Shown: positions 8,919 through 19,300 of the stretch, piece after piece
Layout: every line of letters begins with the position of its first letter
How positions within the stretch are numbered: the first letter of the stretch is position 1
Assembly (NCBI GenBank): GCA_026770585.1
Contig: MU646445.1
Span: forward strand, 253,919-279,525
Length of the DNA stretch: 25,607 nt
DNA from: Baffinella frigidus
Lineage: Eukaryota > Cryptophyceae > Cryptomonadales > Baffinellaceae
Reading direction: 5' to 3'
Notes under the pieces: model-generated
Database searches by the model: none
What the model saw: the letters and a program-made list of their open reading frames with translations, nothing else
Told to the model about the DNA's origin: nothing
Program-made: the position numbers and the translations under genes

Positions 8919-9488
8919 CCAAACCTTAAACCTTAAACCCAGACCCCAAAACCCTGAACCCTAAACCCTAAACCCTAGACCCTAAATCCTAAACTCTAAA
9001 CCCTAAACCTTCAACCCTCAACCCTGAAACCTAAAACCTTAAACATAAACCCTCAACGCTAAACCCTAAATAAACCCCTCAACCCTCAACCCTCAACCCT
9101 AAACCTCTAACTCTCAACTCTCAACCCTCAACCCTTCACCCTCCACTCTCAACCCTGAACCCAAACCCTAAACTCTAAACCCTAGTCGCTCAGCCGTCAA
9201 CCCTAAATCCTAAACCCCGAAATCTTAAACACTAAACACTAAACACTAAACACTAAACACTAAACCCTACGCCCTTAGCCCTGGGCCCCACACTTTCAAT
9301 CCTCACTTAAACCCTCAACCCTTCACCCTTCACCCTGAAAAACTACAACCTAAACTTTTAACCTGAAACCCTAAACCTCAAATTCAAGCACTAAACCCTA
9401 AACTCTGAACCCATAACCCTTAACACTAAACCCTAAACCTCAAAACCTCAACCCTAAATCTTGAACCCCAACCCCTACAACCTCAACC

Positions 9489-9548
<60 letters not shown>

Positions 9549-9593
9549 TCCCTCAACCCTTAACCCTCAACCCTCAACCCTCAACTCTCAACC

Positions 9594-9653
<60 letters not shown>

Positions 9654-9830
9654 TCCCTCAACCCTCAACCCTCAACCCTCAACCCCAATCCCTTAACCCT
9701 TAACCCTAAACCCTGACCCCTCAGCCCTCAACCCTCAACCCTCAACCCTAAGCCCCAAACCCTGAAAAGTCAGTCCTAACCTTTAAACCCTAAACCCTAA
9801 ACACTCAGATCCCAGAAACCCTGAAAAAGT
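8919..9830. repeat. Interstitial telomere-like array 3 (degenerate CCCTAAA and CCCTCAA)
   Basis: About 900 bases of heptamer-related repeats. The outer parts are CCCTAAA with many substitutions. The stretch 9479-9690 is a homogenised CCCTCAA array, with a local ACACTAA run at 9232-9262. The C-rich strand is on plus. The proline/asparagine-rich open frame across it is an artefact of the repeat. Confidence 0.9.
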
Positions 9831-10717
9831 TGACAATTGATAAGTTGACACCTGAGGTTGAAGTTCAACGAACCAAAAATCACCCAACTCTCCCGGCAGC
9901 AAAAATAGGTCAACACAAAAAGAAGCCTCCTCCCCGTCAGCAAAAACATAGAGTTGCGTGGGAGTAGGCTCAAAGAGGGGACCTTCCGCTTGTCGCGCCC
10001 AATGCCCTGCCCGGTTAGCCACGTGCATTTTTGGCGTCACTTTTCTAAGGTGGCCACAGACCCCATCCCTTCCCCCGGTTCTTGCAGTCGAGACACCCCT
10101 GTACTCTCACGTGGGGCTTTGTCCCCAGAGCTGGAGGCATGACGCATGTACAACGCATTTGCCTTTGAGGATTGGTCGTTCTGGCACTCAAGGTACAATT
10201 AGCTCCGGATATGAAGTCAAGTCTCTGCACGCCACGCGTAGGATGCTCGTTCAACATCAGGCCCTACAGGTGTACCTCGCTCATAAGGTGTAGCGAATCT
10301 GAAAACGCCCGCCTTCTCTCTTAAAATGCAAGAAAAGCATGGAAAACGCCAAACTTTTCTTTCCGACATTTTATTAATAACAAAACGCCCGCGTTTTCTT
10401 TCTTAGAATTTAAGAAAAACATGAAAATTTCCCGCCCAGTTTCTTAAACCTCGGCCTCTCTGCTCTTGCCGCCCTAAAAGCCCTGAACGTGCCCTCGCCC
10501 TCCCGCCCTCCCACACTCTGTTGGCCCACTGGGCGCACCCGACGCCCAACCCTTTCCCCTCTGATTTATTGAGAAAAACAGAGAACACCCGCCTGTTCTT
10601 TCTCTAAAAAAAGAAAAACCAACCCTCAACACACCCTGTTTCTGATGTGAACCTTTTCTTGTGGACGAGTTCCCCATGATTGTCCTTCAATGTGTTCGCG
10701 AGTAGCCCCTGTGCATG
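9831..10717. other. Repeat-derived intergenic stretch
   Basis: An 85-codon minus-strand frame (10040-9783) has reasonable composition but overlaps the telomere-like array and shows no recognisable family. 10262-10291 carries a lone family-A end (ACCTCGCTCATAAG). 10300-10640 holds several degenerate copies of an AAAACGCCCGC(...)TTCTTTCTTA motif. No gene is supported. Confidence 0.4.
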
Positions 10718-10839
10718 TACAGAGGTACCTCGCTCATAAGAAACCGCCCCCCCCCCCTAGGACCAGCGTAGGGCCTTAGGCGTGGCCTACTGTAGGATCC
10801 TAGTGGGTTGCGCCTTCTTATGAGCGAGGTACCCTTGTA
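10718..10839. repeat. MITE family A, copy 2
   Basis: TACAGAGGTACCTCGCTCAT pairs with ATGAGCGAGGTACCCTTGTA around a CCTAGGACC core. Confidence 0.85.
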
Positions 10840-11557
10840 CACAAGCTGTGTATATTTGTCTAGATGTACTTGTACAACCACCATTGCGTTACTCCGACAA
10901 AAACAAATCCAACACAGAACCTCCCTATGCTTGGCCACTGCTATGCCCTACGACCTCCAAACCCCTCACAGCTAAACGCATTCTCCAACCAAAACCCCCG
11001 ACTCAACCCAGCAACCCCAATGAAAAGACCCAGCTCCCCACACCCCAGGGAATTCTGTAACAAATGCTGGACCTTTAGGGATGACTTTTCTGACTTGTGC
11101 GTCGCTCAACCGCAACCATGCCCATCGAACTTTAAGACTACAACGAAAACACAACATAAAACCCACCTAGCAGCTTACAATCGATTTCAGTAGCAGAAGA
11201 AGACTAAAGGATCCCATGAACACAAATAAAGGACCTAACGACTTTGATAAAGAATTGGGGCCAAATAAGGAACGACAACATCTTTTAGGTCCTTTCACAC
11301 GCCTGGGGTAGGGGGGGTGGGGGGCATTGAGGGAAGGGAGGGTGGGGGGGGGGCGCAGAGAAAAAGAGGGCCGGACGTCGAGTAGCTGTAAGGAAGGAAA
11401 ACTCTACATGTAGCGGAGCCGAAAAGATGAGGTGGACGATGGGAGAATTAAGGGGACTTAATTGAAAAGGACGGGGGGGCTCGATTTGCTGCATTGATGC
11501 TCTAACACCTTGGGTTATTTTGCTGTTTTGCTGTTGTTATCGTCTGACGCTTGGATT
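10840..11557. other. No gene; G-rich tract
   Basis: Open frames at 10848-11193 have P/T/N-rich, low-information translations and no splice-consistent continuation. 11308-11350 is strongly G-rich on plus. No feature beyond composition is supported. Confidence 0.4.
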
Positions 11558-11667
11558 CCCCTTAACGTTGCCGACTTCCGTACATTGGAAGAAACCTCAA
11601 CATATCCACCTTTCTGTCCCCCTTAACTTTGCTGACTTCCGTACATTGGGGGAAACCTCTACATTTT
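11558..11667. repeat. Tandem duplication of about 60 bases, two units
   Basis: CCCCTTAACGTTGCCGACTT and CCCCTTAACTTTGCTGACTT each continue into CCGTACATTGG and GAAACCTC. The two units are at about 11558-11617 and 11618-11667. Confidence 0.75.
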
Positions 11668-11814
11668 CGTGGTTTGACATCTGAGGTATCCGTGGTTGGA
11701 GCTCCTATGAGCTGAATGATGGGATACCATTATTGGCCTTCAGCCGACTTGTTTTATCCTGGTGTGTGTGTGAGTATGGGAACTTTTTGTATCTTCACAC
11801 ACCCGATGAGGATA

Positions 11815-11957
11815 CCCTTTAGCCGGTTTCTGCCGCGATCTTCTGCACCGGGGGGCCAGAATGTGATCCGAAAGGAAGCATGGCTTTTCTGCAGAACCAG
11901 TTCCGGTGTCCGCCTATGTTGGGAGCTCGAAGAACCTAAAGGGCCTAAAGGACGCTG
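11815..11957. repeat. Family G repeat, copy in minus orientation
   Basis: Reverse complement of the copy at 8247-8385: CGGTTTCTGCCGCGATC, ATGTGATCCGAAAGGAAGCA, GGTGTCCGCCTA and GAGCTCGAAGAACCTAAAGG all align. Confidence 0.75.
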
Positions 11958-12007
11958 AGAGGAGTAGATGTCTACTTTGACGCCTACCAAGTACCCAGTA
12001 GACTAGG

Positions 12008-12134
12008 TACAGGGATACCTCGCTCATAAGACCCCCCCCCCCATAGGACCCAACAGTAGGCCTAGGGCCCTACAGCTGTACGGTTGTCTTGGGGGAGGGG
12101 GGGGGGCAGTTTCTTATGAGCCAGATACCCCTTT
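12008..12134. repeat. MITE family A, copy 3
   Basis: TACAGGGATACCTCGCTCAT pairs with ATGAGCCAGATACCCCTTTA. Long C and G homopolymers lie at matching positions in the two arms, so these also pair. Confidence 0.8.
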
Positions 12135-12290
12135 AGGCGTCTGCGGCTGGTGAGGCGCCCGGCACTGGGTGGGCGACCAGGGCTAGGTAGCAGCACCAGT
12201 CTGGTGTTCACCACGGTTCACTATGTACACAGCGTGGCCCCGCGGAAGGGGACGCTCCTCGCCTCTTGGTGCTTCCTAGTCACAAATCGG

Positions 12291-12982
12291 CTACTTGGAA
12301 GCGTCCTTGTCAGTCTGCTTGAAGAGGTTTCGCCGTGCGAACTCCGCCTCCATGAACGTCTTCATGTCGTACTTCATCGAGAAGTGCGTCTTGTCAACCC
12401 TGCGGGCAAGGGTCGGAGGTCAGCTTGGGGGATCGGCCATTATTCGTAGAAGTGTGAGGACGCAGGTTGGTGGTGCCCACGTTTTTGGGTGTTCATGACC
12501 TAGTCTAACAAGGCCGTCATCCAAGGGAATACATGGCGGCCAATTTGGTGTCGATCCGTCATAATTATACTTTTCTCTAGGAAACCCTACCCTACCCTAC
12601 CCTACCCACCAGGGTCTCGCCAGCCAGTTGCGGAAACGCTTCAACGCTGCGCGAACGGGTTGGCGGTCCCTGCGCTGCCTTTGCTGCAACGACCAACACC
12701 ACGACCCCACGCGCAGGGGGGTGCGTTGGAGCGCTACGCACCAGCCGCGGACAACGCACTGTTGCTGCGGATACAGGTGCAGGCGTGGGCGGCGGGGCGG
12801 GGGTGAACGAGGGCAGGGAGGGCGGCTCACTTGAACTCAGGGTTGGCGGGGTCGGCTTCCGCGAGCATCGTTTGCGTGACGGAGCGCTTAGGAAAGGAGG
12901 AAACAGCGCCAGGGAAGATAGACGCACGCAGGAGGCGCGAGAGGTCGTCGTTTGCGCGCCTGATCTCGCCCGCGTCAGCCAT
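12291..12982 (-). CDS. Small unrecognised two-exon protein, 86 residues
   Basis: Exon 1 is 12982-12831 (MADAGEIRRANDDLSRLLRA to ...PANPEF plus two bases). Exon 2 is 12399-12291 (VDKTHFSMKYDMKTFMEAEF, ARRNLFKQTDKDASK, stop). The 431-base intron has a GTGAGC donor and a TTGCCCGCAG acceptor, and the joint completes a Lys codon in phase. The protein is charged, soluble and probably helical, with no signal peptide or membrane segment. I do not recognise a family. It starts 142 bases from the divergent RSPH1-like gene, and that whole head-to-head unit was duplicated at 6965-8187. Shared promoter use with a radial-spoke gene makes a ciliary role conceivable, but that is inference. A (CTACC)n tract lies in the intron. 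Confidence 0.7.
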
Positions 12983-13124
12983 GGTGGAGGGTGGCCGTTG
13001 GAGGTCACGTTACGGAATTCTCAGAGGGTCGAGGTCACGTGACGTTCCAAAAGTTCGGATCTGAGTTTCGGATCCCTGTTTCGGATCCAATGGTTCAAGC
13101 GGTAACGGTCGATTCAACAGAAAC
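12983..13124. promoter_or_regulatory. Bidirectional promoter of gene pair 2
   Basis: Only 142 bases separate the two divergent ATGs. They contain AGGTCACGTTACG, a palindromic GTCACGTGAC at 13034-13043, a direct CGGATC repeat (TTCGGATCTGAGTTTCGGAT) and CCAAT at 13087-13091. All are also present in the duplicate at 8028-8156, so this block moved as a unit. Which motifs act is not known. Confidence 0.55.
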
Positions 13125-15127
13125 ATGGCAGCGAAAGCGCCCGCGAAAGGAGCGCCCCCAGCGGGTGAACCCGAGGAGGACACCGGCGAGTCCTTCGGCT
13201 CATGGGAGGGTGTCCGCAATGAGGAGAGCCTGCCGGACGGCAAGGGCAAGGCGACCTACCCGAACGGGGACACCTTCTCTGGCGTGATCAAGAACAGCTA
13301 CCGCGAGGGCAAGGGCTCCTACGTGTGGAAGGAGCTGGAGGAGGGCAAGAGTGGCGGCGTGTACGATGGGGAGTATGAATCCAACAAGAAGCATGGCAAG
13401 GGTGTCATGAAGTACCCCGACACCGGGACCTACGATGGTCTCCGCCGGCCCCAACCCAGCACAGCCCCCCCCTTCCGCAGCGGCGAGGCGCTCGCAGGGC
13501 ATCCCTGGCTGACAGAGGAGCAGCTGCGCCCTTGAAAAAGCTGACTTCTTCTGGCTGCAACTGGCGCTGACGCCTTACGTGTGGCAGGCGTGTGGAAGGA
13601 GGGGCTGCGTTCTGGACAAGGCACCTTCAAGTACCCCAACGGGGACTGGTACAAGGGGTCGTGGCACCAGGGGAAGAAGAGTGGGCGCGGAACCTACTTC
13701 TCGCACTCGGGCGCGTGCTGGTTCATGGGCACGTTCCAGGATGGCGATTTCATCGATGGCGAGTGGAAGTTCAAGGACTCGAGCTGCTACAAGGTCTGCA
13801 TTCATCCATGAGACCCTCACCGCCAGCCCGCGCCCCCTCTTCATTGCGCCCCCTCTTGACCCAGCAAGAAACCCGTCAGCATCGCCTCAACATGTCCTCG
13901 CAGTTTCTTGCCCGGTTAATTTGCCATACACACGAACGTTAACACGAAAACATGCTGGTCCAACTCACGCATGACAGCGCCAACCGAAAGCGAGTCCCAA
14001 TCCATCTGACCGCCCCCGCCCCCCTCCTCTCATCACGGACATCGCAGTGCTGAACTTGGGGTCCTGACACCACCAGGGGCTGTTCAAGAGCGGCAAGCCG
14101 GCACCTGGGGAGGGCATGTTCGTGTTTCCGAACGGCAACGTGCAAAAGGGCAAGTGGGTGGCGACGCCGCTCGAAGGGGGCGAGGAGGGTGCTACCACGG
14201 TCTGCCCCCCCCCCCTCCACTCCTTTAAGGCAACTGGCGGTTCACAACCTGTTTACCCAGGCTTGTACCCTAGGACCCACAGCCAGACCCCCCCCCCCCC
14301 TTCCAGCCTCCCATCCTCCTCCGTTCAGAGAACACTCACACCACGACCACCTACCCTGAGTCCCGACCCTTTACCAGCACGCCCCTCGCCAGAGACACTG
14401 CGGGTAAGAGTTGCGAGGAGCGGACCTTGCTGGAGACGACCCTAAGCCCTTAACCATAAACCCTACGAGACGTCCGCTCTTTGAGATTGCAAAGCGACTG
14501 GAGCGACTTGAGAGCCTGAAACCTGTGCCTTTTGACGGCCCATAGTTGTCCTGAGCGTAGGTCCTAGGACTGGTCCTAGGGCGCGGTTACCAACTTAATT
14601 TCGAGTAACCCCTGCAGCTCGCAAGCTTTTACCTCGGGGCTCAGGTTACTTGCAAGCTAGGAATTAGTCTGCCACAGGTTAGTCTGCCACAGGTTCCTGC
14701 CACAGTGTGCTCTCCAGTTGTCCAGAACCCTTCCACGAGCCGCGTCTTGCTCCCCCATTTTCATCGGAAAACTCCTCACTTCCCTTCAGGGAAGTTCGGG
14801 AGAAGGGTATTGCACTAAGGTAGGCACCAGGGCTCCGAGGACCTTAGCAGTTGAGAAAGGACTGGCGCCCGTCAGTGCGGGTTGACGACGGGCTACCGTC
14901 TACAGGGGTACCTCGCTCGTAAAAAAACGCCCCTCTCCTAGGACCCCCATAGGGTCCTAGGCATGGGACCCCCATAGGGTCCTAGGCATGGGCCTTTTTT
15001 AGGGTCCTAGGAGGAGGCGCTTTCTTATGAGCGTACCCCTGTACCCCGCACTGCCCGTCGCTCACCTCCCGTGTGTCTTGGTTCGCAGGTTGTCTGGGTA
15101 GCCGGCGAGCTCTCCGTGACCAACTGA
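13125..15127 (+). CDS. RSPH1: RSPH1-like radial spoke head MORN-repeat protein
   Basis: Four exons, 13125-13437, 13588-13793, 14077-14199 and 15089-15127, join in phase to 226 residues. Donors are GTCTCC, GTCTGC and GTCTGC; acceptors GGCAG, CCAG and TTCGCAG. After a short A/P/K-rich start comes GSWEGVRNEE, then about seven MORN units (for example ATYPNGDTFSG, GGVYDGEYESNKKHGKGVMK, GTFKYPNGDWYKGSW, GKKSGRGTY, GMFVFPNGNVQKGKW). The order and the NKKHGKG unit match RSPH1, a radial spoke head component of motile 9+2 axonemes. RSPH1 proteins of animals are somewhat longer; the short C terminus VVWVAGELSVTN is read from the least certain exon, exon 4. Reading on from exon 3 to a stop at 14445 is the alternative. 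Intron 3 contains a family-A MITE. A generic MORN protein remains possible. Confidence 0.75.
14200..14900. other. Intron 3 sequence of the MORN gene
   Basis: Mostly unrecognised. A 29-codon open stretch at 14471-14546 (RPLFEIAKRLERLESLKPVP) looks protein-like but does not join exon 3 in phase at its only acceptor. Small repeats include TTAGTCTGCCACAGG twice at about 14666-14695 and GGTCCTAGGACTGGTCCTAG at 14561-14580. Confidence 0.35.
14901..15043. repeat. MITE family A, copy 4, inside an intron
   Basis: TACAGGGGTACCTCGCTCGT pairs with TTATGAGCGTACCCCTGTA. The core has an internal duplication (GGGTCCTAGGCATGG twice). It ends 45 bases before the exon 4 acceptor of the MORN gene. Confidence 0.85.
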
Positions 15128-15230
15128 AGCGGCGCCATGGAGGAGGAGGGGTTGTGTCGTGACACACCCAGCCCGACGCACGGCACGCGCGCGCCCCGTG
15201 CTGCGTCCTGTCCCTTCAGTGCCCAGTAGG

Positions 15231-15310
15231 CGCATACGCCCTACGGTAGGGTCCTAGGACCTGCCTAGGGCGAGTTGGGGTGAATATTCACCCTATGGTC
15301 ACTTAGGGGA
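15231..15310. repeat. Fragment of MITE family B, inverted
   Basis: ATACGCCCTACGGTAGGG followed by CCTAGGACCTGCCTAGG is the reverse complement of the core of the copy at 15970-16080. The piece ends with CACTTAGGGGAT, a decayed terminal repeat. Confidence 0.55.
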
Positions 15311-15315
15311 TAGTG

Positions 15316-15441
15316 TACCGGGCTACCTCGCTCATAAGAAACTGCCCCCTCCCCTAGGACCACCATAGGGCCCTAGGCATGGGCCTGCTATAGGGTCCTA
15401 GCTAGGGGGGGGCGGTTTCTTATGAGCGAGGTACCCCTGTA
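15316..15441. repeat. MITE family A, copy 5
   Basis: TACCTCGCTCATAAGAAA and TTTCTTATGAGCGAGGTA arms flank a core of CCTAGGACC and GGGCCCTAGGCATGGGCC. Confidence 0.88.
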
Positions 15442-15589
15442 CTAGGGTGTGTGCCCTCCTAGTGCGGTGTGATGAGGAGGGACGGAGCCCTGGGGGCGTG
15501 TCTTTGCATGTGTAGTGTGGTGAGTGAAATTGCGAATGGTGTCAACTTTTGTTCGCATGGTGTAAGCAGTTGTGCTGCTTCCGTCATAC

Positions 15590-15713
15590 TACAGGGCTAC
15601 CTCGCTCATACGAAACCAACCCCCTCCTCTAGGACCCTACAGTAGGCCTATGCCTAGGGCCCTATGGTGGTCCTAGGGGGGGGGCAGTTTCTTGTGAGCG
15701 AGGTACCCCTGTA
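15590..15713. repeat. MITE family A, copy 6
   Basis: TACAGGGCTACCTCGCTCAT pairs with GTGAGCGAGGTACCCCTGTA. The core is nearly identical to that of the copy at 6324-6444 (GGACCCTACAGTAGGCCTAT), so these two share a recent source. Confidence 0.88.
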
Positions 15714-15770
15714 CCTTAGGCGTGGCCGTGTTCAGGCCGAGACCTGTCTGGGAGGAACGGCGACGACTGC

Positions 15771-15879
15771 TACATGGGTACCTCGCTACACCCCCCTCCC
15801 TAGGATCACCATAGGGCCCTAGACATAGACTGTAGAATCCTGGGGAGGGGCGGTTTCTTATGAGTGAGGTACACCTGTA
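15771..15879. repeat. MITE family A, copy 7, left arm shortened
   Basis: TACATGGGTACCTCGCT lacks the CATAAGAAA part that its partner arm TTTCTTATGAGTGAGGTA still has. Confidence 0.8.
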
Positions 15880-15969
15880 GGGCGCTCAGCCACGCACGGG
15901 CAGCGGGTGCGCATCTCTCACAGCGCTTCTCCATGAGAGACCTTCTTTGATACCAACACGGCCGCCACA

Positions 15970-16080
15970 TACCCCTTAAGTGGCGAGGGGGTCTTAAAGG
16001 ACCCCCTACATGTACAGGTCCTAGGCAGGTCTTAGGGCCCTACGGTAGGGCGTATAAGCCTACTCGCCACTTAAGGGGTA
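15970..16080. repeat. MITE family B, copy 2
   Basis: TACCCCTTAAGTGGCGAGGG pairs exactly with its mirror at 16066-16080 and inward (CTACTCGCCACTTAAGGGGT). The core is shared with 6677-6781. Confidence 0.88.
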
Positions 16081-16304
16081 TCCTGCACGGAGGCTATGTT
16101 GAACAGGCCCCGCCAGGGCACAACTGGATTGTTCATTTTCACGTCCATCGACGAGTCAAGTTGATTCTCACCCGGGAAACATGCCGAACGTCTAGGAATT
16201 GGAGCCCTTTACCGGCGCAATAATGTTTCATTTGTACCACGAAACAGTTTTAGCGCGACACGTCGCGTTTGAAATTCCCACTTATGCCCTTGCGCGGGAC
16301 CTAG

Positions 16305-19300
16305 CTAGAGCTCGCCGCCCTTGCCAGATTTTTTACTGCTGCCCTGACTACTCGTCTTGCCTCCTGCCGCCGCCTCTGCTTGTCGCTCCGCATGCTGCGG
16401 ATAGAGAGAGAGCGTGAGTGTGTGTGTGTGTGTGTGAGAGGGAGAGGGAGAGAGATACAGAGAGACAGAGAGAGAGAGGTGGTCAGCTCCCAAAATCAAC
16501 GTTAATTATGGCAGTGGGCAGCGGGGTTCGGGGAGTGTGGCTTCGGCCAACGCGTCTGAGGGCGGGTGTTAGAACCTAGTCAAGGACGAGCCCGCCGCGG
16601 GGCGTTGGATCATCAGAAGGGCATGTGTGCTCACAGCGGGCGTGTTTCAGGAGGTCGGGGAACTCCGGACAACATTGGGCGGGGATTTGGAACAAATCCG
16701 ACTTTTAGAGTGAAAACAATCAGCCAACACGAGTCAGGCAGAGCTAGGTACCCGCTTCTTTATCTTCTTGAATTCGCGCTCCGCATCCCACACGAAGTTG
16801 GAGAGCTTGTTGAAGGACTTGGCGTTGGGCCTTGTGAAGTCGTGCGCCGTCATCGCTAGGAGCATTCCCGAGGCGGGGTCTTCCATCTGATGTGAGGACG
16901 GGTAGGGCGTGAGATGGTAGACTTTTGAAGACCTTTCTAGGACCTGTATCGAGAGTAATGAAGAAGAAAAGCTCGGGGCGAACCGGGGTAGCCAAACGCC
17001 GCGGAAGTGTTGTGCGTCCTGCGATGCGCGGTCTTCCACCCGCCTCGGTGTGTGAGTGAGTGAGGGATGGAGTGGGTGAGTGAATGAGTGAGTGAGTGAG
17101 TGAGTGAGTGAGGGAGTGAGTGAGGGAGGGAGGGAGGGAGGGAGGGGGTGATGGAGGGAGGGAGTGAGGGCGGGCGGGAGGGAGGGAGGGAGGGAGGCAG
17201 GGACACCTGATGGCACGTGCATACAACCATCGGAACTCAGGTGCGGTGGTACGGGTGTATCAAACAAACCCACTTGACGTTAGCCGAGTTCTCACGAGCT
17301 CTGTCCGCATGTGCAGACCCTCGTGGTGCTGAAACGTTGGTGGTGGTCAGATGGAAGGTTCGGCCTGGCCACTTAGCAGGGACCGACGACTCGGGAATAT
17401 GTCCAAAGTTGATTCTCACCCGGGAAACACGCCAGCAGCCAGCAACCCCCCCCCGGAAATCCGGGGGGGGAGGGCAGCGGTGGCGTTTGAGTGGGTGGTG
17501 AGAACCGCGGGAGACGTCGAGCCACACAGCTGTGTGGCTCGATCCCGCTATCACGGGACTTCCGTGAATACCCCACACGCGAGTAATGGGACGTAGGCTG
17601 GTCCTACATATATAAAATGGATGGCACGGGTTAGGCAATAACGGCGAACCCTCTTTAATAAATTAAGTAATCAGTAATCAGTAATCAGTATCCTGACCGA
17701 TTCTTGGCCAGAAGCCGACCAACATTCCCGTCGGAGGTACCAGTATCAAGGCAGGAACGTCTTAATGCTCACAGACGGTTGGATCACTCGACTCCAGGCT
17801 CAGAGTAATGCAAAAGAAGAAGAAGAAGAAGAGGTACCAGCTGGAGAAAGGCGGGGAGCTTGTCGGGGCCGTACTGCGCGAAGACATTCCGCTCCGATTT
17901 GCGAACCTGCCGCATTCACCGCGAGAGACACGCGGTCATTTAATTTATTTCCGATCGAAACCAACATGCGTTTATTGCGGATGGAAACCAACATGCGTTT
18001 ATTTTGCATCGATCGAAACCAACAAGCGGTTACAACGGATCAAAACCACCATAGCCACCGTGTATTCCCAGCCCGGCCGGCATGCATGGGGATCCAACGC
18101 GAGAGACACGCGCAGTTATCAACTGCGCGCGTCAAGGCGCTTGCCTCTGAGTACCGCGGCCGCGTTCTCAACGCCAAGGTTGCTGCCCCCTAGCTCTTCC
18201 TCAGTTTGATTCTGGCTCGTCCTAAAGGCTTTCTATTCGCCCTTTTGTGCTGGATTTATGTTCTTAAAATGGGGACGAGCCAGCATACAACTCAGGCATA
18301 GCTAGGCCCCTACTAGAAGGCAGGGCTAGGCTTTTTTGGCGTCTAGCCCTCCCTTCTAGTAGGGGCCTAGCTCTGGCCGAGTTGTATTCTGGCTCGTCCT
18401 CAAACGTGTTTAAGCACATAAATCCAGTACAACAGGGCGAATAGAAAGCCTTTGAGACAAGCCAGACTAACACTCAGGCAGAGCTATAGGGGGCGGCAAC
18501 CTCGCCGATGAGAACGCGGCCCCGATACTCCGAGGCCAGCGCCTTGAACATGGAAGTCGTCTCCGGCTTTTCCGTCACGAGCACCACCTTCGCCTTTGAT
18601 TTGTCCGCCAGAAACCTGTGGTTAATCCAAGAACCTGTTAAATTTCAACGATTTTGGAAATAAAATCTACTAGGATCCTACACAGAATGATCCTACTAGG
18701 AAGAGCAAACCTGGAAACCAGAACCTTCACTTTTGAGGATGGCGTACTGTACCGAGGCCAGAATCGAGATGCGTGATCCAAAAGTCTATGTACCGAGGCG
18801 GGCTCGGCTCAAGGCTCATAGATTTTTGGACCACGCATCTCCATTCTGAGAGTAATAAAGAAGAAGCAGAAGAACCTGGGGTCGGGCTCCTGAATTAGCA
18901 TATTAATCCAATCTACATACATGACTTATGTTCTCGCCCGAGACAGACCCGTCCCGAGACGTTCCTCACAGCCCCGACGCTGTGCTGTGCGAGACCTGTA
19001 TTACTACCAACTCGGTGTGAGATGGGCCCAGCCAGGCCTGCGGGGTGTTGGGGGTCAGGGGGCAGGGGTGCCCCGACAGTTGGGTTGCGCACGCTGCCCT
19101 AGCGTCTTGAAATTCTCACTTACGATCTGGCGGGGACTACCAACACGGTGTGAGATGAAGCTAGGCCTCGGGGTTTGGAGGATAGTGTTTCGGCGCACGC
19201 TCGGGCCGTCGGTGACACTCGTGGGATCCGACGCGGACGTGGGCCCTGCCGCCTTTAGAACTTTTAGGTTTGGTTGATTCCCAACAACGTTGACCACCGG

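Noticed and set aside
5470-9703. Open frames inside the CCCTAAA/CCCCAAA/CCCTCAA arrays (GFGVWGL- and NPQPSTL-type repeats)
   Set aside because: They are direct translations of heptamer repeats, with no start context or flanking exons.
9783-10040. 85-codon minus frame (LYVFADGEEASFCVDLFLLP)
   Set aside because: Composition is plausible, but it overlaps the telomere-like array and has no splice partners or family match that I can see.
14471-14546. Possible exon RPLFEIAKRLERLESLKPVP in the MORN gene
   Set aside because: The nearest acceptor gives a phase that does not match the end of exon 3, whereas the exon at 15089 matches and has a stronger acceptor.
16734-17273. Continuous 179-codon minus frame beginning in the GAGT minisatellite
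   Set aside because: Only its last 64 codons are a PDI exon; the rest is minisatellite and intron.
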